64,000 nucleotides of DNA, taken from assembly GCA_000827495.1 (NCBI GenBank), contig KN817533.1, forward strand, positions 62,001 to 126,000, read 5' to 3'. The translations under genes were made by a program, and so were the position numbers. Source of the stretch: Hypholoma sublateritium FD-334 SS-4. Its lineage: Eukaryota > Basidiomycota > Agaricomycetes > Agaricales > Strophariaceae. A model generated the notes under the pieces. The model saw only the letters and a program-made list of their open reading frames with translations. It ran no database searches and had not been told where the DNA came from. How positions within the stretch are numbered: position 1 is the first letter of the stretch; every line of letters starts with the position of its first letter. Below, piece by piece: positions 34,005 to 46,673 of this stretch.

Positions 34005-35699
34005 GTTGTCAATGAACCGAAGTAGCAAAACTTTGAACTTTCAGATCTGCTTTGAAGGAAGGAAGATATAAGAAAGTTGTTGCGCTCGATTTTGAAAGGC
34101 TATGCTTATATGGGGTCAGATATAATAGTCCGTGCACTGGAGAAGCTGATACGGTGCGATAGTAGGATGCCACCCACCTGTGACTTCGAGTCGCATAGTA
34201 AGTAAACCTCGGTGCTCGGCCATTGTTCGGTCAGCTGATTATTGATCGTTCACTGTAATTAATCAGCGCGGATTAGAGTGCTATTGAGTGAGGCTCGGCT
34301 TGTGAACGTTGTGTGAACGAGTCGCGCAAGTGAGGGCAATGAACACGAAGGTTTGAACTCGAATCAAGTTTGAATGCGGCGACCGCCGACATTCTCGGCT
34401 GCGACATTTTGATCCGAGTCCTTTTTACTGATGCGATGCTACAAAAGTTGGAAGTGCACCGCAATGTTGCCGCATTGCGCAACGCGTACTTAAACCCGTG
34501 GAGCGACGCTCGAGGCATGGTTTCGGCCCTCATTTTCTCTGAACTTGTGCTTACAGTTTTGACCGCCAATAATTACACCTAAGCTTCCGAAGTGGTTCGT
34601 CTTACTACCAATCCCTCTTTCCCCCTCAATTTGCCCTTCCTCTTTGCATACGTCTAAGGAACCGTAAACCCTCACCTGTGTGCCAATTTGACCTAGATTC
34701 ATATCTACAGAACTTGTCCAGTTACCAAACCATTTGTATGGTGTATTTTGGGTGTATTTGCAGATTACTTATATCTGAGTCTCTAATGGAGATCACGGCA
34801 CCCCTCCCTATCGGTATTGGCTAGACCCATGCCTAGGTTTTCTTCTCGCAACTTCTTTTCAAGCGACTTTGAAGCAGGTCTTCTCTCGCTCGATATAGCG
34901 GCCTCTGGTCGGCGCAGGAAAGTTTATGGTATCCACAGTCTCCAGTATTACAGGCTTAATCCCGACCAGGCAACGACAGAACCTCCCAGTCACCCTGATA
35001 CCGCCGTACGGAACTGAAAGCAATCAGAATGACGCACGAAGAACACAGGAAAGGCAATCAATGTTGTTTAGGGGGAGTAGAAAGTTACAGAGTGCAAGTC
35101 GAGCACACGAAAAAAGGCATAATTCCAGCAAGCAAGCCCGTCGTTGTGGCACAGCACGCCTGCAGTGCGCACAGGTCACCCGATCAATGGCTGCACGTAT
35201 GTGCTGAATCAACCATTTATCCAAGCTTGAAGAAGATTGCAGCCCAGAATCGTACGAGTGAGCAGCCTCAGGAGCCGGCAACGCTCATTCTTGTTTTTAC
35301 CTGCCACAAAAAAGCCTGATCGCTTTCAGATTACCAACGGTCAGAGGCATCAAATCAAAAGATGCATCCGAAGAAAGAAGCGTTCGATGATCGCGTCGGC
35401 CTATGGGTGAAGCTCTGCTTGCTGGACGTTGCGCGCTGTACCATCATCATCAGACGAATACGAAGTCTATAGCCCATAAGTTGAATTAGTTCCTAAGCTT
35501 CCCTGTTCGTATCATTTATGCGGCATTGAGTGCGCGTTCTCGGACGTCCGGGTGAGGTCGACTCCAAAGGATTGCCACTGTCGGACGCTTCTGTGACGCA
35601 GATGGCCGCAGAAAGCGAACGTCGCCGTAGTATATAAGGCGGGGGGAAGGGGGTATTCGCAGAGAAGAAGGCAAACGCATTCTAGACACAGAGACTAGA
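34005..35699. other. divergent intergenic region, formamidase and GH17 promoters
   Basis: 1.7 kb between divergent starts. ORFs at 34273-34582 and 34817-35319 lie on both strands and show no domain. Just upstream of the GH17 start there is a TATA-like string (gtatataagg, near 35630) followed by G-rich sequence. Confidence 0.5.
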
Positions 35700-37183
35700 A
35701 TGACGTCCATCTTCACCTCTTTGCTTTCTATGGCGTTCCTTGGCTGGGCTCTATACGATGGCGTAGCCGGCCATCCCTTCGAGCCAACCAAGACGGCCGA
35801 AATCCGTGAACTATATTCTCCCAAGGCAGATGTTGTAGCAATTAGCTCCTCGTCCAATTGCTTCCCGGCTGTCGGGTTTACGATGCCTTCCTCTGTCCCT
35901 TCATCGTTGAACAACTGGTGGTGCAACACCGATACTGAGTATGGTTTTGTGGGCTTCAGTTATGAAGTAACCGCCTGTAAGCACTCATTTCGTCCATTCC
36001 GAGCCCGCTAATAACGCGAAAACTAGGTCAGAGCCTGACGACACTGAAGAAAGAATTCCTGGACATAACACAGTCGTTCAGTGGTCGCTATGTCCGCCTC
36101 TACGGGTTCTGCGACCAATCTGGATTTTAGTGAGCCATATTTTATACACGTTTCATAACACTTAGCAGGGCTAACATTCAGATTCATCAGTAACGACGTT
36201 ATTGACGCTGCCTGGAATGCTGGAGTAGGTGTGCATGCACTTATCTGGGTAAGCCTTAGCAAAAGCTGTATCGTCTAGTGTTGATCATGAAGCTAACCTT
36301 ATAATAGTTTGGCTGGGATGGCGACGATAAGTGGGAGACACGTCGAAATGAGCTTTTGGGAATCCTGCATTCCAATTCTAAAGGAAAGTTCGTGACTCGG
36401 GCTCTGCAATTCGGATCAGAACCGCTCTACGACAATGTTCTGAGCGCAGGCGACCTAACAACGCAAGTGAAAAACGCACAAACAAATCTATCGAGCCTAC
36501 ACATACCTGTCACGATTAGTGAAATGGCGTATGGGTACCAAGAGGTGCGACATTCACTGGGATCAACTACGGGTGATAGCAGTTGAAATGCAAGGATTTG
36601 CCAGCGTGAGGACGACGGGTCCTTGAATCTCATGGATACCATCGATTTGATTGACGCTCATATGCTTCCATTCTTTTCTACTAAAGCTTCAGTCGGTCAG
36701 CCAGAGGATTGCAGTGGCCTTTGATTTTTGCTCACATGAATTTCTTTAGCTAGCAAGTCCTGGTCGATCGTCTTGACGGACCTCAACTATTTCATAGATA
36801 ACGGCCAGAACAAGAAGATATATCTGACAGAGGTAAATTAATTGATATCTGGGGCATATAATCAGCTCAGGGACATTTAAGAATGGCTGGCCATCTACAA
36901 CGTACTCCGGTGTTGAGCCAAATAGTCCATCCGCGGTAGCTGACGTCAAGAATGAGCAAGTAAGTTGATGATACGTCCCTCTTACACTCAGAGAATTATA
37001 CCAAATTTCCATCAGGATTACTACAAACTCCTCGATGATAATTGCGGGTACTTCAAATCCGTAGCAGGCGGGGGAGTTGGTTGGTTCGCCCACATCTATT
37101 CCGATAACCAAGAACCCGGTTACGGCATTTATGACACGGACGGTAACCTGAAGTTTCCGTTTATTCCAAAGACATCCTGCTAG
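35700..37183 (+). CDS. secreted glycoside hydrolase family 17-like beta-1,3-glucanase
   Basis: A secreted enzyme acting on cell-wall beta-1,3-glucan (Bgl2/Scw type). The N-terminus MTSIFTSLLSMAFLGWALYD is a signal peptide. After a linker the catalytic domain shows YGFVGFSYEVTAC, FSGRYVRLYGFCDQ, AWNAGVGVHALIWFGWDGDD, FVTRALQFGSEPLYDNVLS with the putative acid Glu, and LHIPVTISEMAYGYQE. Then come LLNLTDTIDLIDAHMLPFFS-like residues around 36630-36700 and IYLTE joined to NGWPSTTYSGVEPNSPSAVA with the nucleophile Glu. The C-terminus is VAGGGVGWFAHIYSDNQEPG with a final Cys. The nucleophile Glu is the last codon of an exon, so the intron directly follows it. About six exons; a TATA-like box sits near 35630. 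Family assignment rests on remembered motifs. Confidence 0.85.
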
Positions 37184-37391
37184 AGTATCCCAGTATACAT
37201 CGAATCGTTCTAATTGCCTGTGTCGTTCAATGTCGTATAGTAGTGGACGTTAGTTGGCGGACTTGTGGCGGACGCAGGAGAAAGACAGGATTCAGACTCC
37301 GCTCTTTCGCCCACGCACGAATCTGGCGACGCGGCGGAGCCATAATAAACGTAGCCACCAACGAGACGAGTACAGCCCAACCTCACTCACG

Positions 37392-38640
37392 ATGGCCTCA
37401 ACCAGGGCTTTGAATGCCATTTTACCGCAAATTCCAGGTTCTCCCTATGAAGCTCACCAAAAAGCTCGTACATTCGCCTCGCGATATGTGAAATCAAATC
37501 AATACGATACGGCAATCGATGTCCTCTTTCAAAGTGCAAGAGAGTTATTCAAGAACAATCAACCAGGGAGTGGGTCAGATCTGACAACTTTCCTGCTGGA
37601 CGTTTACGAGACGAAGGGAGAGGCTGTTAACGACGAAAGTCGAGGTGTGTAGTGGCTCTTAGACAACAGTGAATTTGGTCATCGAGGTATATTGAACTAG
37701 GAAGGCTCACGCAGTTAATCGCGCTTGCTGGACCGAACGGCGGATGGAGGAAGTCAATGATTGATAAATCAATAGCGTTAGTCGTCCCCCTCGCTATTGG
37801 CTCTACACGCTGAATCATGTCCAGATGGTCGGCTAAACATGGATCATGCCCTGCAGGTGATTCAGAATTGCAACACTATGTCGGCGAAATTCTGTACAAA
37901 GGTTCGTGGCCCGCATTACACGTCGAAATCAAACTAATTTCACAACGCGTAGAGGGTGCATTTGAGTCTGCTGAAGTACACTTCCTTGCTTCTGGTAAAC
38001 GCGATAGCGCTCGGCTGTTAGCAGAGATGTTCATCGAATGGGCAACCCCTAGCAATGCTTATGGAGTATTTGCTCTCCGCGGAACGATCCCGTACGTCAT
38101 AGATGTGACTCCGAACGCAATACTCATCAGATCACAGGTATCTGCAGAACGGGAACATCCTTGCTGCTAAGACCTTCATTAAACATTACACTGCTACGAT
38201 CCCATCTTCAATCAAACTAGAATCGGATTCAGTGATACCCGTAGGAGACAGGGATGAAGTCCATATGACCAAGGATATGCTGGTCAACTTTGCACAGATG
38301 GCTGTCCTCACATGCCAGCGCGCCCAGGGGGAACAGAACAAAGTCATGAGAGAAAGCTGGGTCCGCCTTTGTGGAACTTATGGAACCAAAGTCAACCTTC
38401 TAGCGACTCCTGAAATGCGCGCGGTATGTCTTTAATGCTCATCCGAACGCGTCACTTCACAGATAAAATTAGATCTTGAACGAAATTGCAACCCTGTATT
38501 TCGCGATCCCACCACCCAGAGGACAGGCAGCCAATCCTTTTGGCGATATGATGTCTTCTCTATTCGGAGGCCCTGCTCCAAGTCAGCCCACACGACGCAT
38601 GCTAACTCCTGCTAATCCTTCCTCACCAGGATTAGACTGA
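37392..38640 (+). CDS. GET4: Get4, tail-anchored protein insertion factor
   Basis: Get4 (TRC35) is the cytosolic scaffold that with Get5 links Sgt2 to the Get3 ATPase in tail-anchored protein delivery to the ER. The start MASTRALNAILPQIPGSPYE at 37392 is followed by AHQKARTFASRYVKSNQYDT and AIDVLFQSARELFKNNQPGS. Then LIALAGPNGGWRKSMIDKSI, SCPAGDSELQHYVGEILYKE and GAFESAEVHFLASGKRDSAR, then FIEWATPSNAYGVFALRGTI, LQNGNILAAKTFIKHYTATI, MLVNFAQMAVLTCQRAQG, and ILNEIATLYFAIPPPRGQA. It ends SSLFGGPAPSQPTRRMLTP and a stop at 38640. This alpha-solenoid repeat protein has the normal family length of about 335 residues. About six exons. It begins 208 bases after the GH17 stop on the same strand. Confidence 0.94.
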
Positions 38641-39486
38641 TGTAGGTGGGATAAGCTGTATTCAAGAGATGTTGCGCTTACTTATTAGCTTCTTCAGATA
38701 CATATGGATTGGATTTGGAGGGAGAGAACCCAAGCCCAGCACTCTTGGTTTGGTTTAACACGGCGAAAATAGCATTAGTACCGAAATATCAAGTATGAAT
38801 TTAATTTATGAATTTATCAATGAAAGTTTTGACAGATGATACTTCATACCACTATCATCGACTCTCAAAAGTGTCGGCTTCAAGGCCCATTATCTGATCC
38901 AATGGGTGGATGAATTCACGTCAGCGCCGTAAGTTGTACGCACCACATTGATGAAGATACCACTTACATACCTTGCAACTATGGCCTGGACGGAAATGTG
39001 ACTACTTCAAAGATGGCTTCAATTTACCTGTCTTTCAAGTCTTTTATTCTCAGTCTTCTCATTTACCCTTTTGAGGTGATCAGAACTTTGTTTTTGTCGC
39101 CGACACATCCGTTGCACAAGACGCGTTCAAAAATAGCCTGATATTCCATGCGCACACCTCTTATACCTGCATGGCTATCCTCACGCCCGATAGGGTGCAG
39201 GACACTAGCCGGACCCGACCCTCACTCTATTGGCTACTAACCCCGTCCATCACTACCCAGTCTTCACGCGAGATAAGGCGCAAGTTTAGCAACTATGGGG
39301 ACACCTATTACACTATTCACTAAAATACACATGTCCGCATGCAACGCCCTCCTTCGCAAGTATGGATTCGAAAACAACCCTAACAAGACGTCAAAGATGG
39401 GTGCCGCTATCGCGGGATGACGTTTGTTTGTGCGGCACCATGAAATAAAGTCTCTTTGTTTAGCGGCAGAAGGCAAGTTCGCTACC
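38641..39486. other. intergenic between GET4 and DUF6534 copy B
   Basis: No supported gene. The minus-strand ORF at 39264-39605 overlaps the first exon of DUF6534 copy B in antisense and is a shadow. Confidence 0.5.
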
Positions 39487-41462
39487 ATGTTGCGACATCG
39501 TGCCCCCCCTATTGACCTCGATAAGACGTTAGGCGCTGTGTTCATTGGAAATATCGTGTCTGCCTCGTAAGGACTAATTTCACCTTGGGAATTTAAACGA
39601 ACCACTCACACTCCGATAGGTTATTTGGCCTGACATCTCTGCAGGCATTCATTTTTTTCTCCGGAAACATCAGAGATCGGAAGCTTTTTAAACGATTGGT
39701 ATGGTTGCACATTTCGAGCGCACGACATTGGTGGCTGACACCCTCGTTCCAGATAGCATTCCTTTGGTTTGTAGCTTCTGTGATTGCTTCTTGATCTTTC
39801 GAGAAACTCTGATATTAGTTAACAGGTTCTTAGACATAGTTCATCTGGTTTTAATGACCCATGGAGTCTACCACTACTTGGTCAGAAACTTCGATGATTT
39901 CTTGGCCCTTCAAGATCCTACTTGGTACGCACATTATCTGATAAAATAATTATCACTGATGGGATTTGTGCAGGAGCCTGTTGGTCAGTTCATATTCAGG
40001 ACATTCTTTTGCCGTTTTAAACCTTGCTGGCGCCTCTGTACCAGGCTCAAGTGATAATAACGGTATGATTAGAGACCGATACTTCTTACGTCAACGGTAC
40101 GCTGAAATGTTTTTAGTGTATAAGTGACTTCATAGTCCGATGGTATTGCCTTCTCGCCTCCACCCTGCCTATGCGCATGTCGAACTGAAATACAAACACA
40201 GCGTTTTTGCTCGAAGAATTTGGCTATGTAGGTCTTGTGTTTTGATCTTGTGTTTTGACAGACTTCATCTAGTTATCACTTTCGCTGATCTGGCGAACAC
40301 AGTGAGTGGTCACAACAATACGCTACTCGTGAGCATTGTAAGACCATATAATTTCTATGGGGTATTCTTATTCGAATGCTCATGGATGTCTCTAGGTCGC
40401 ATCCTCGGTATTCGTCTTTGGTGAGTTGCGCTTCGTACACTTTTCCTGGAGACGAAAGCCTTACAAATTCAATTTCGAAGGGATGGGAATAGGTCGGTCC
40501 TCTGTTGTGTTTCGCACTCCGCTTGTCATCTCAAGGTGGTCGTCTAAAAGCATTCGCAGCAAGGGGATTCATCGACGGCACATATGCAAAACTCATCTCC
40601 GAATCGGTGCGCCCCCCGAACCCCGTTCAATATATAAGCTCACCCAGCTCCTATAGTGGATTCTCTACACCGCTCTCGGCTCTTCGATAGTCGTAGACGG
40701 GCTCATAACCGTCTCCCTCTGCATGCTTCTCGAAGGCATCCGAACCGGGTACAGATCGTAAGCCCTGCAGTCTATCACCCAATTATTCGCCTGCTGAGCG
40801 CCGCATCGCGCCGATCCACACTCCTGTCTCGCCGAAACGTGCGTGTAGAATGGACTCATTGGTCAATACATTAATGCTATACAGTATCAACACCGGTATG
40901 TCTCGTCCGTTCCTCCCCTGGGTCAATCGTGACTGAAAAATGCGTCTTTGATGTACTAGGCCTGCTCACATCGTAGGTCGCCGTTTATAATATCTCCGCG
41001 ATTACGTTGAACCAGCCTAACATCGCGCGGGTGGGTGGTAGACTCTGCGCAACTGCGTGCTTTGTTACGGTGAGCCGCTCTCTGCTTTGACCCGGCGTGC
41101 ACTTCCTAAAGCCCTTTCCCAGTTCGCTATCTGGCCCCACCAGTTCGTCTTCATGGGGTTTTACTTTGTGCTCAGCAAACGTACCTATTTTACCACCTCA
41201 TGACTCGGGATAGTTGTTTCTGATGCGATCGCTTTGTCCAGTCTACATCAACAGTCTTCTGGCCGTGCTCAATACCCGGGAAGCTTTGAGAAAACGCAAC
41301 ACTGGCATGCATTCGATACCGCAGTCACCGTCATCCATGCAATTCACGACCTTCCTTGCAGCAACAAGCCCGAACCTCATTAGTCTCCAAACAGAGGAAA
41401 AGAGCCCATCTAGTATAACCAAACCACAGCTCGCGAGTCTCAATCCGAGATATTCTACTTAA
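39487..41462 (+). CDS. DUF6534 family integral membrane protein, copy B
   Basis: Same uncharacterised basidiomycete family as the gene at 27918-29871. Start exon MLRHRAPPIDLDKTLGAVFI then GNIVSAS; next FGLTSLQAFIFFSGNIRDRK; DIVHLVLMTHGVYHYLVRNF with DDFLALQDPTW; HSVFARRIWL; WILYTALGSSIVVDGLITVS with LCMLLEGIRTGYR; RMDSLVNTLMLYSINTG; PHQFVFMGFYFVLSK; YINSLLAVLNTREALRKRN; and a Ser/Thr-rich tail ending NPRYST. Compared with copy A the motif order is the same, with IRTGYR in place of SRTGFKR. The middle exons (39950-40640) are only partly resolved. Helix content and the C-terminal tail suggest a membrane receptor- or channel-like protein, but function is unknown. Confidence 0.82.
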
Positions 41463-43761
41463 CACATCGTTGTCCAAGCTGTCGCTGTGATATAGCCTGT
41501 AGATAGATATTTGTAATTGTAACCTGGCGGAGACGAATGGAGTACGCAGGAAAGTATCATCAATCATTTCACTACACAAATACATGACAAGCGTCAGAGC
41601 TCGGAAAATCCACATTGGATGTCACATTGAAAGATCAAAACAGAGAAGGCCAGTACTCGAGGTTGCCAATGAGCGCGCTATGACATACCTAAGGAATAGA
41701 AATTGGTAAGCTTATGTCACGAAGAAAGGTTTTGAAGGGTGGGAGATCAGCAACAGGTAGTTCAATCAAGGCCGAAGCTCAGAAACAGCTTCTAGTTGAT
41801 ATTATTTTGAGTAGGTTTCATCGTGAAAAGTGGGGAGAAAAATACAACGCGAATAAAGAAACTAACCTGATTTGAAATCTGAACTGCGAACAAGACTGTT
41901 CGAAGAAAGTCTGCGAACAACAACCATGATTAGCATGCGGTTGGGATATAAACGAGAAGATCAGAGGGGGTTGCCCGAAGTTTTGAGCTGTGGCGGGCAG
42001 TTTCGGCAGCGTGATTACGAAGACCGTCGTGATATAACATCATTGAAACTGAAATGAACAAAGATATTCACCATTTCATCAACCATAGATACACCATTAC
42101 GCGAGTAAGAGTCGAGTCGAATTCAACAGTGTTTGACAGACAGATACCTGAAAGAAAGTCAGCATAAGGTTTAGGTGAAGTAGTCGAGACGAAGGAGTCA
42201 GTATATTTCGAAAAATACAGCCTTGGAATTGTCATCAACACCGACCCCGTGAGGGGTAAGTACAGGCGGTAATTCCTTTAAATCATCAGAAGTGGTAATA
42301 GAAAATATGCTCACAATATCCAGTCCGATGAAGAGGTTCTTGAAGACCGTGGTTGACGGAACGAAGGAATGGTCAGTCAGGACTATCTCTGAGGAACAGA
42401 TCAGTGAACAGTTCAAAATATAACTAGGAGTGTGAATGTTCAGTATGGGTATGTTAAAAGCATCGGGCCATAACGGCACTCATATACTCTAGTTTGAATG
42501 ATTTTGTATCATCGTAAAAGGTGAAAGGGTATCACGGATATTGAAATTTGTACTCACTTGATGACATTCCGATCCACTTATTCCTTTCCAGCGAAACCAG
42601 TGATTGAGGCCCGAGGGAGGGCAGTATCATGGGAGGGCAGTATCATCTGAGGTAAAATGAGTCTCAAAAATATTGACAGCTTCAGGAAGAGAAAAGGTCA
42701 GTGTAACTATGACAAAGAAATACATTGTGTGGACGTCTAGGTATGACATTCGCACTCGAAAACAAATGGAATTTTTCATCATTCCAGGTAAAAGAGAGAG
42801 ACCCACAGGGCTCATAGGTCCTAAGCTCACCAGCTTGGCGACAAGGTTCTTGTAGGGAAGGAAAGAGACATCATCGTCGCGGACGTCGAAGAAGAGAGTA
42901 AGTATAAGTGAAGAGGAGAGCGATGATGATTCAAAAAAAGTTTTGACAGGCTTGGTTTAGGGCAGGGTTGAACGACTATCGTTGCATCACCTGACGAGCG
43001 CCCCATTGGCCCGCGAGTCGCGACTCGTCACTCAGTCCGACTTCAGTGTCTAGTTTCAATTTCAACCTGTTTCAACCCTTCCAAAGCCCTTCAGCGCTCT
43101 TCAGCTTCAATTCTCATTTGTTTCTTCTTGTCAATGTCATGTAATCTGCCATGAATGCCGAACTGTACAGTCAACAGCAAGCCAATAGCGCTTTGATGCC
43201 ATCCCAACTAAAATGAGCGGCTTCATCTCCGGCGAACGAAGTCAAGCTAGCTGTGTCGGGTATCGCGGTCACGGTGGTGTTACTAACAATCGCTTGGAGA
43301 TCCATCTGCCTCTCGTGAAATCGCTTCCGCGCAAGTTCCGCTGGCCACGTACTTCTACTCAGCTTGCACTTGTTGCCAATTTGTTGCACACCTAGTGCAC
43401 ACCTTCAATTGACAGTTGCACAGCTCCCCTCCAAACAGTATTGGTATAAAGTCGAGGCGTTTCAATATTTCTCATTGTTCTCTTCACTGACCTCGGATTA
43501 ATCACTCGCAGGAGTTGACTACGACTCCTCAAATTACCAAACCGCTACCAGTGTGTGCACGCATTCTGAGATATGTAAACCGTGGCAACTCAACCACCAC
43601 AAGGCCCTTCTACACTTATAATCTGGACACCCATCGCCGTCACGGATTGAATAATATCATCAGGCACTGTCAGCTTTATATTTAACACATCTATCAATCT
43701 CACATAAAGCAACCTTCCGAGTCACTGGCATCGTAAATTGCTGAGCCTCCACACCACACTC
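41463..43761. other. intergenic, with weak coding hints
   Basis: 2.3 kb upstream of the first caspase gene. On the minus strand two blocks look protein-like (EIVLTDHSFVPSTTVFKNLF near 42370-42330 and a C-terminal ELPPVLTPHG block near 42270), but I could not build a full gene. Another ORF pair at 43171-43395 is unrecognised. A TATA-like gtataaag lies near 43443, about 320 bases before the caspase start. Confidence 0.4.
42615..42646. repeat. perfect 16-base tandem duplication
   Basis: gggagggcagtatcat occurs twice in direct succession (42615-42630, 42631-42646). The copies are identical, suggesting a recent slippage event. Confidence 0.95.
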
Positions 43762-46208
43762 ATGTCGGAGTCCATTTCTCCCGTGAGTGTCCCATCTGCG
43801 GCCAGCGCAGTGGCTCGGTATGTCCATCCTACTGCCCGTCAACCTTTAGTCTGATCTATTGGCTGACGGTAATGCGTATAAAATGACAGTCCTCTTTTTG
43901 CAGTCATCATAGGCATAAATAAATATAAAGCGGGTCCCCGCCACGGAGTTCCTTCTCTGCGGGGAGCAGTGCGAGATGCTCAATCCGTGAAACAATATCT
44001 GGAAGAGTATCTCGATGTTCCCTCCCACCAAATCGCTCTGCTCATAGACCAAGATGCCACTCGTTCGGCTATCATCACTGCTATTGCGTCTTTGGCCAAT
44101 AATCCCCTTATCGCACCGGGAAATCCCATCCTGATATACTACGCTGGTCATGGGACCCAGATAACTGCCCCTGAAAAATGGGAATGTGGCAGTCCTGACA
44201 GGAAAATACAAGCCATCGTTCCGTATGATTGCACGCCATCGGGGTATGATGTAGCGCCCATCCCCGACCGGTCAATTAATGGCCTGCTCTACGCGGTCTC
44301 AGAGAAGAAGGGCAACAACATTGTGAGCCTCTAGCACCATATTTAGAAATCCTTGCATTAATCGCTCAGATACAGACTGTGGTTCTCGACTGCTGTCACT
44401 CAGCCTCCGGGACAAGGGGGGCAAGGAATATAGACGAGACTGTTCTCACCACTAAGCCCACCCCCCGCTCTATCCGACTACCAGATCATACATATCGGGA
44501 CGACTTCGACCAAGAAATATGGGGTATTACCCCGGAGTCAGTTCGAGGCTCATCCACTATTGCCAAATTTGCCAACCACGGACTAGGCTCGCACATACTC
44601 CTCGCCGCATCTCTCCCTGCAGAACTTGCATACGAGGCTAGCGTCAACTCACCGGACGGCAAGGAAGTGACACGAGGGCGCTTTTCTGTCGCCCTCTTGA
44701 ATCTTTTGCACGCGGAGCCGCCCAGCCGACTTCGGTACTGTGATATTCTGCACCGCTTAGAACATATAGCCAAGTTAGTTTCCCACATAACTCAAACTAA
44801 TAGAGCGACGTTTCTGAACACATTCATCTCTTTTATCGCAGCCAGAATCCTCAGTGTGAAGGGCTTTACAAAGACAGGACTTTATTTAACCTTGAAGTGC
44901 CACCCGTTACCTTGAGTAAGGCCTTCCCCATCCGTTATGAAAGTGCGACAGGAATGGGCCCCGGGCAACATATCATCGAAGCAGGCTCTATACACAACGT
45001 CAGCCATGAATCTGAATTCACGGTGTACTATGAAAGCGACCAGCAACGACTGAATCCAATCGGCATGCTTTCTGTCAAAGCAGTGAAACCGTTCTCATCG
45101 GTTGGACATCCCGTGGGCGGAAAATGTCCGGTGAATCCGTTTGAGCCGCCTATAAGCATGCCTGTCGCCATCCATACAAAATATGAGGCGCAAGAAAACT
45201 TACGCGTCTGGATAGAGCCGACCGATGGATTTCGGACGATCTTTGATGGTCTTAAACGCGAATATCCTGAACTCCTTCAAAGCATCTCACTTGCATCTGA
45301 CCAGAGCCTGTCCGATATCGAGCTCAGATTTACGGAAAAGCAAGAGGTGTCGATGAAGATATCCGCCGTGCAGCAACTGCTGCCAAATAAAAACAGCTTT
45401 GACTGGACGGTGGATAACGTCAAGCAGGACCCCGAATTTTTGGCCAATATCCTGTTTCAAGCCTCTATCTTCTACAGCGAACTAAGACGGCCCGAGAACA
45501 ACCCAAGAATCACCGCCAGTGTTGATGTAGAGTTTTATGAACTGGAACAAGATATCGAGGCATTTATCTCTTCCGGTAGACCAGATGAACCGCTGGAGAA
45601 TTATAGGCCACTGACGCCGATCCTGAACAAAAAGAACCTCTGGAAAGATGGTGTCGTCAACATCAATGTGCGGAACACTGCACCGGGTGACAACATCCCT
45701 TACGGACTCAAACTTACCAACAACAGCAGCCTCGACCTTTTCGTGAATGTATTCTTCTTCGAAAACAATAGCCTGAAAATATGTACGCAGTCTTTCTTTT
45801 TATATAGGCACCTTTTGAGACGACGTGCTGAATATAATTTTACCTTCAGCGCCGTGCATCCAGTCCGGCTCCAGCGGTCCATACAAATACGACATCCAGC
45901 TCAAGCGAAAGCAGGAGATTATAAACGAGCGACACGAGAAAGTGCTCGCTCCCGGGACCCTTGCGATTGGGTACGGTGCCGCTGGCTACAATCCGATCTC
46001 CTTCCAGATTGTCAACACTGCCCGAAAGACGGAAGTCGACTTCATCAAGATCTATCTTACCACCGACCCGGTGGATCTCTCACATTTGGAGCAGCCATCG
46101 CCCTTCAACTTTAGTGGGTCTACTCGTGCGATGAGGCCATGGATGGCCTCGCCGTACGTGTCCTGGAGTCATATTATCATACCGGTTATCGAGCACCCAG
46201 AAGATTGA
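43762..46208 (+). CDS. caspase-domain (peptidase C14) protein, copy 1
   Basis: A predicted cytosolic cysteine protease of 718 residues in six exons: 43762-43782, 43850-43868, 43904-44322, 44376-44773, 44842-45782, 45850-46208, all in phase. The caspase fold opens with LADVIIGINKYKAGPRHGVP and LRGAVRDAQSVKQYLEEYLD. The catalytic His is about residue 96 in ILIYYAGHGTQ and the catalytic Cys about residue 160 in VVLDCCHSASGTRG. The second subunit region includes GLGSHILLAASLPAELAYEA and TRGRFSVALLNLLH. After QNPQCEG a beta-rich C-terminal region of roughly 430 residues follows. It contains YGLKLTNNSSLDLFVNVFFF, GTLAIGYGAAGYNPISFQI and DFIKIYLTTDPVDLSHLEQP. I recall similar extensions on other Agaricomycete caspase proteins; their role is unknown. 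No death-fold or NACHT domain. Fungal members usually cleave after Arg/Lys; activity here is inferred. Confidence 0.9.
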
Positions 46209-46673
46209 ACACTACTGTGTACTGAGTATCATCAGTAGCGGACCTGGGAAATATACCGATGTTAATTCACCTGCTTGTTCGGCACCCATTTTGAGAGCGC
46301 GGTCTCTGCTATAAAATGGTCAGTCGCTACTAGTCACTGTCTAAGTAATGTGCATGGCGGACTCAGCGTGCAGATTTCGGCGTTTTCTTTGCATGTTCTG
46401 TATCCATGAGTACCTGCACCTTACCAAGCAGCAAGTAGGCGCCCATAATTTGTACAAATCGTCATTTTCTGATTTTACATGCACGCTTGATACAAACATA
46501 CACTGAGCCGACTTTTAAGTGAAAAGCGGAAATAAAATGATTAAATCGTAGTGTACAATGATCCCCTTCCCCATTTTCGCCCGCCACTCCTTCCCTCTAC
46601 AAGCTCGACCATAAAGTCCCGAACCCCCAAGGTCCAAAATACGACGCGCTCTGAGTGGCACCGCACCAAATTT
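46209..46673. other. convergent intergenic region, caspase copy 1 and ERV41 3' ends
   Basis: 465 bases with no supported gene; 3' UTR sequence of both genes is expected here. Confidence 0.5.
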
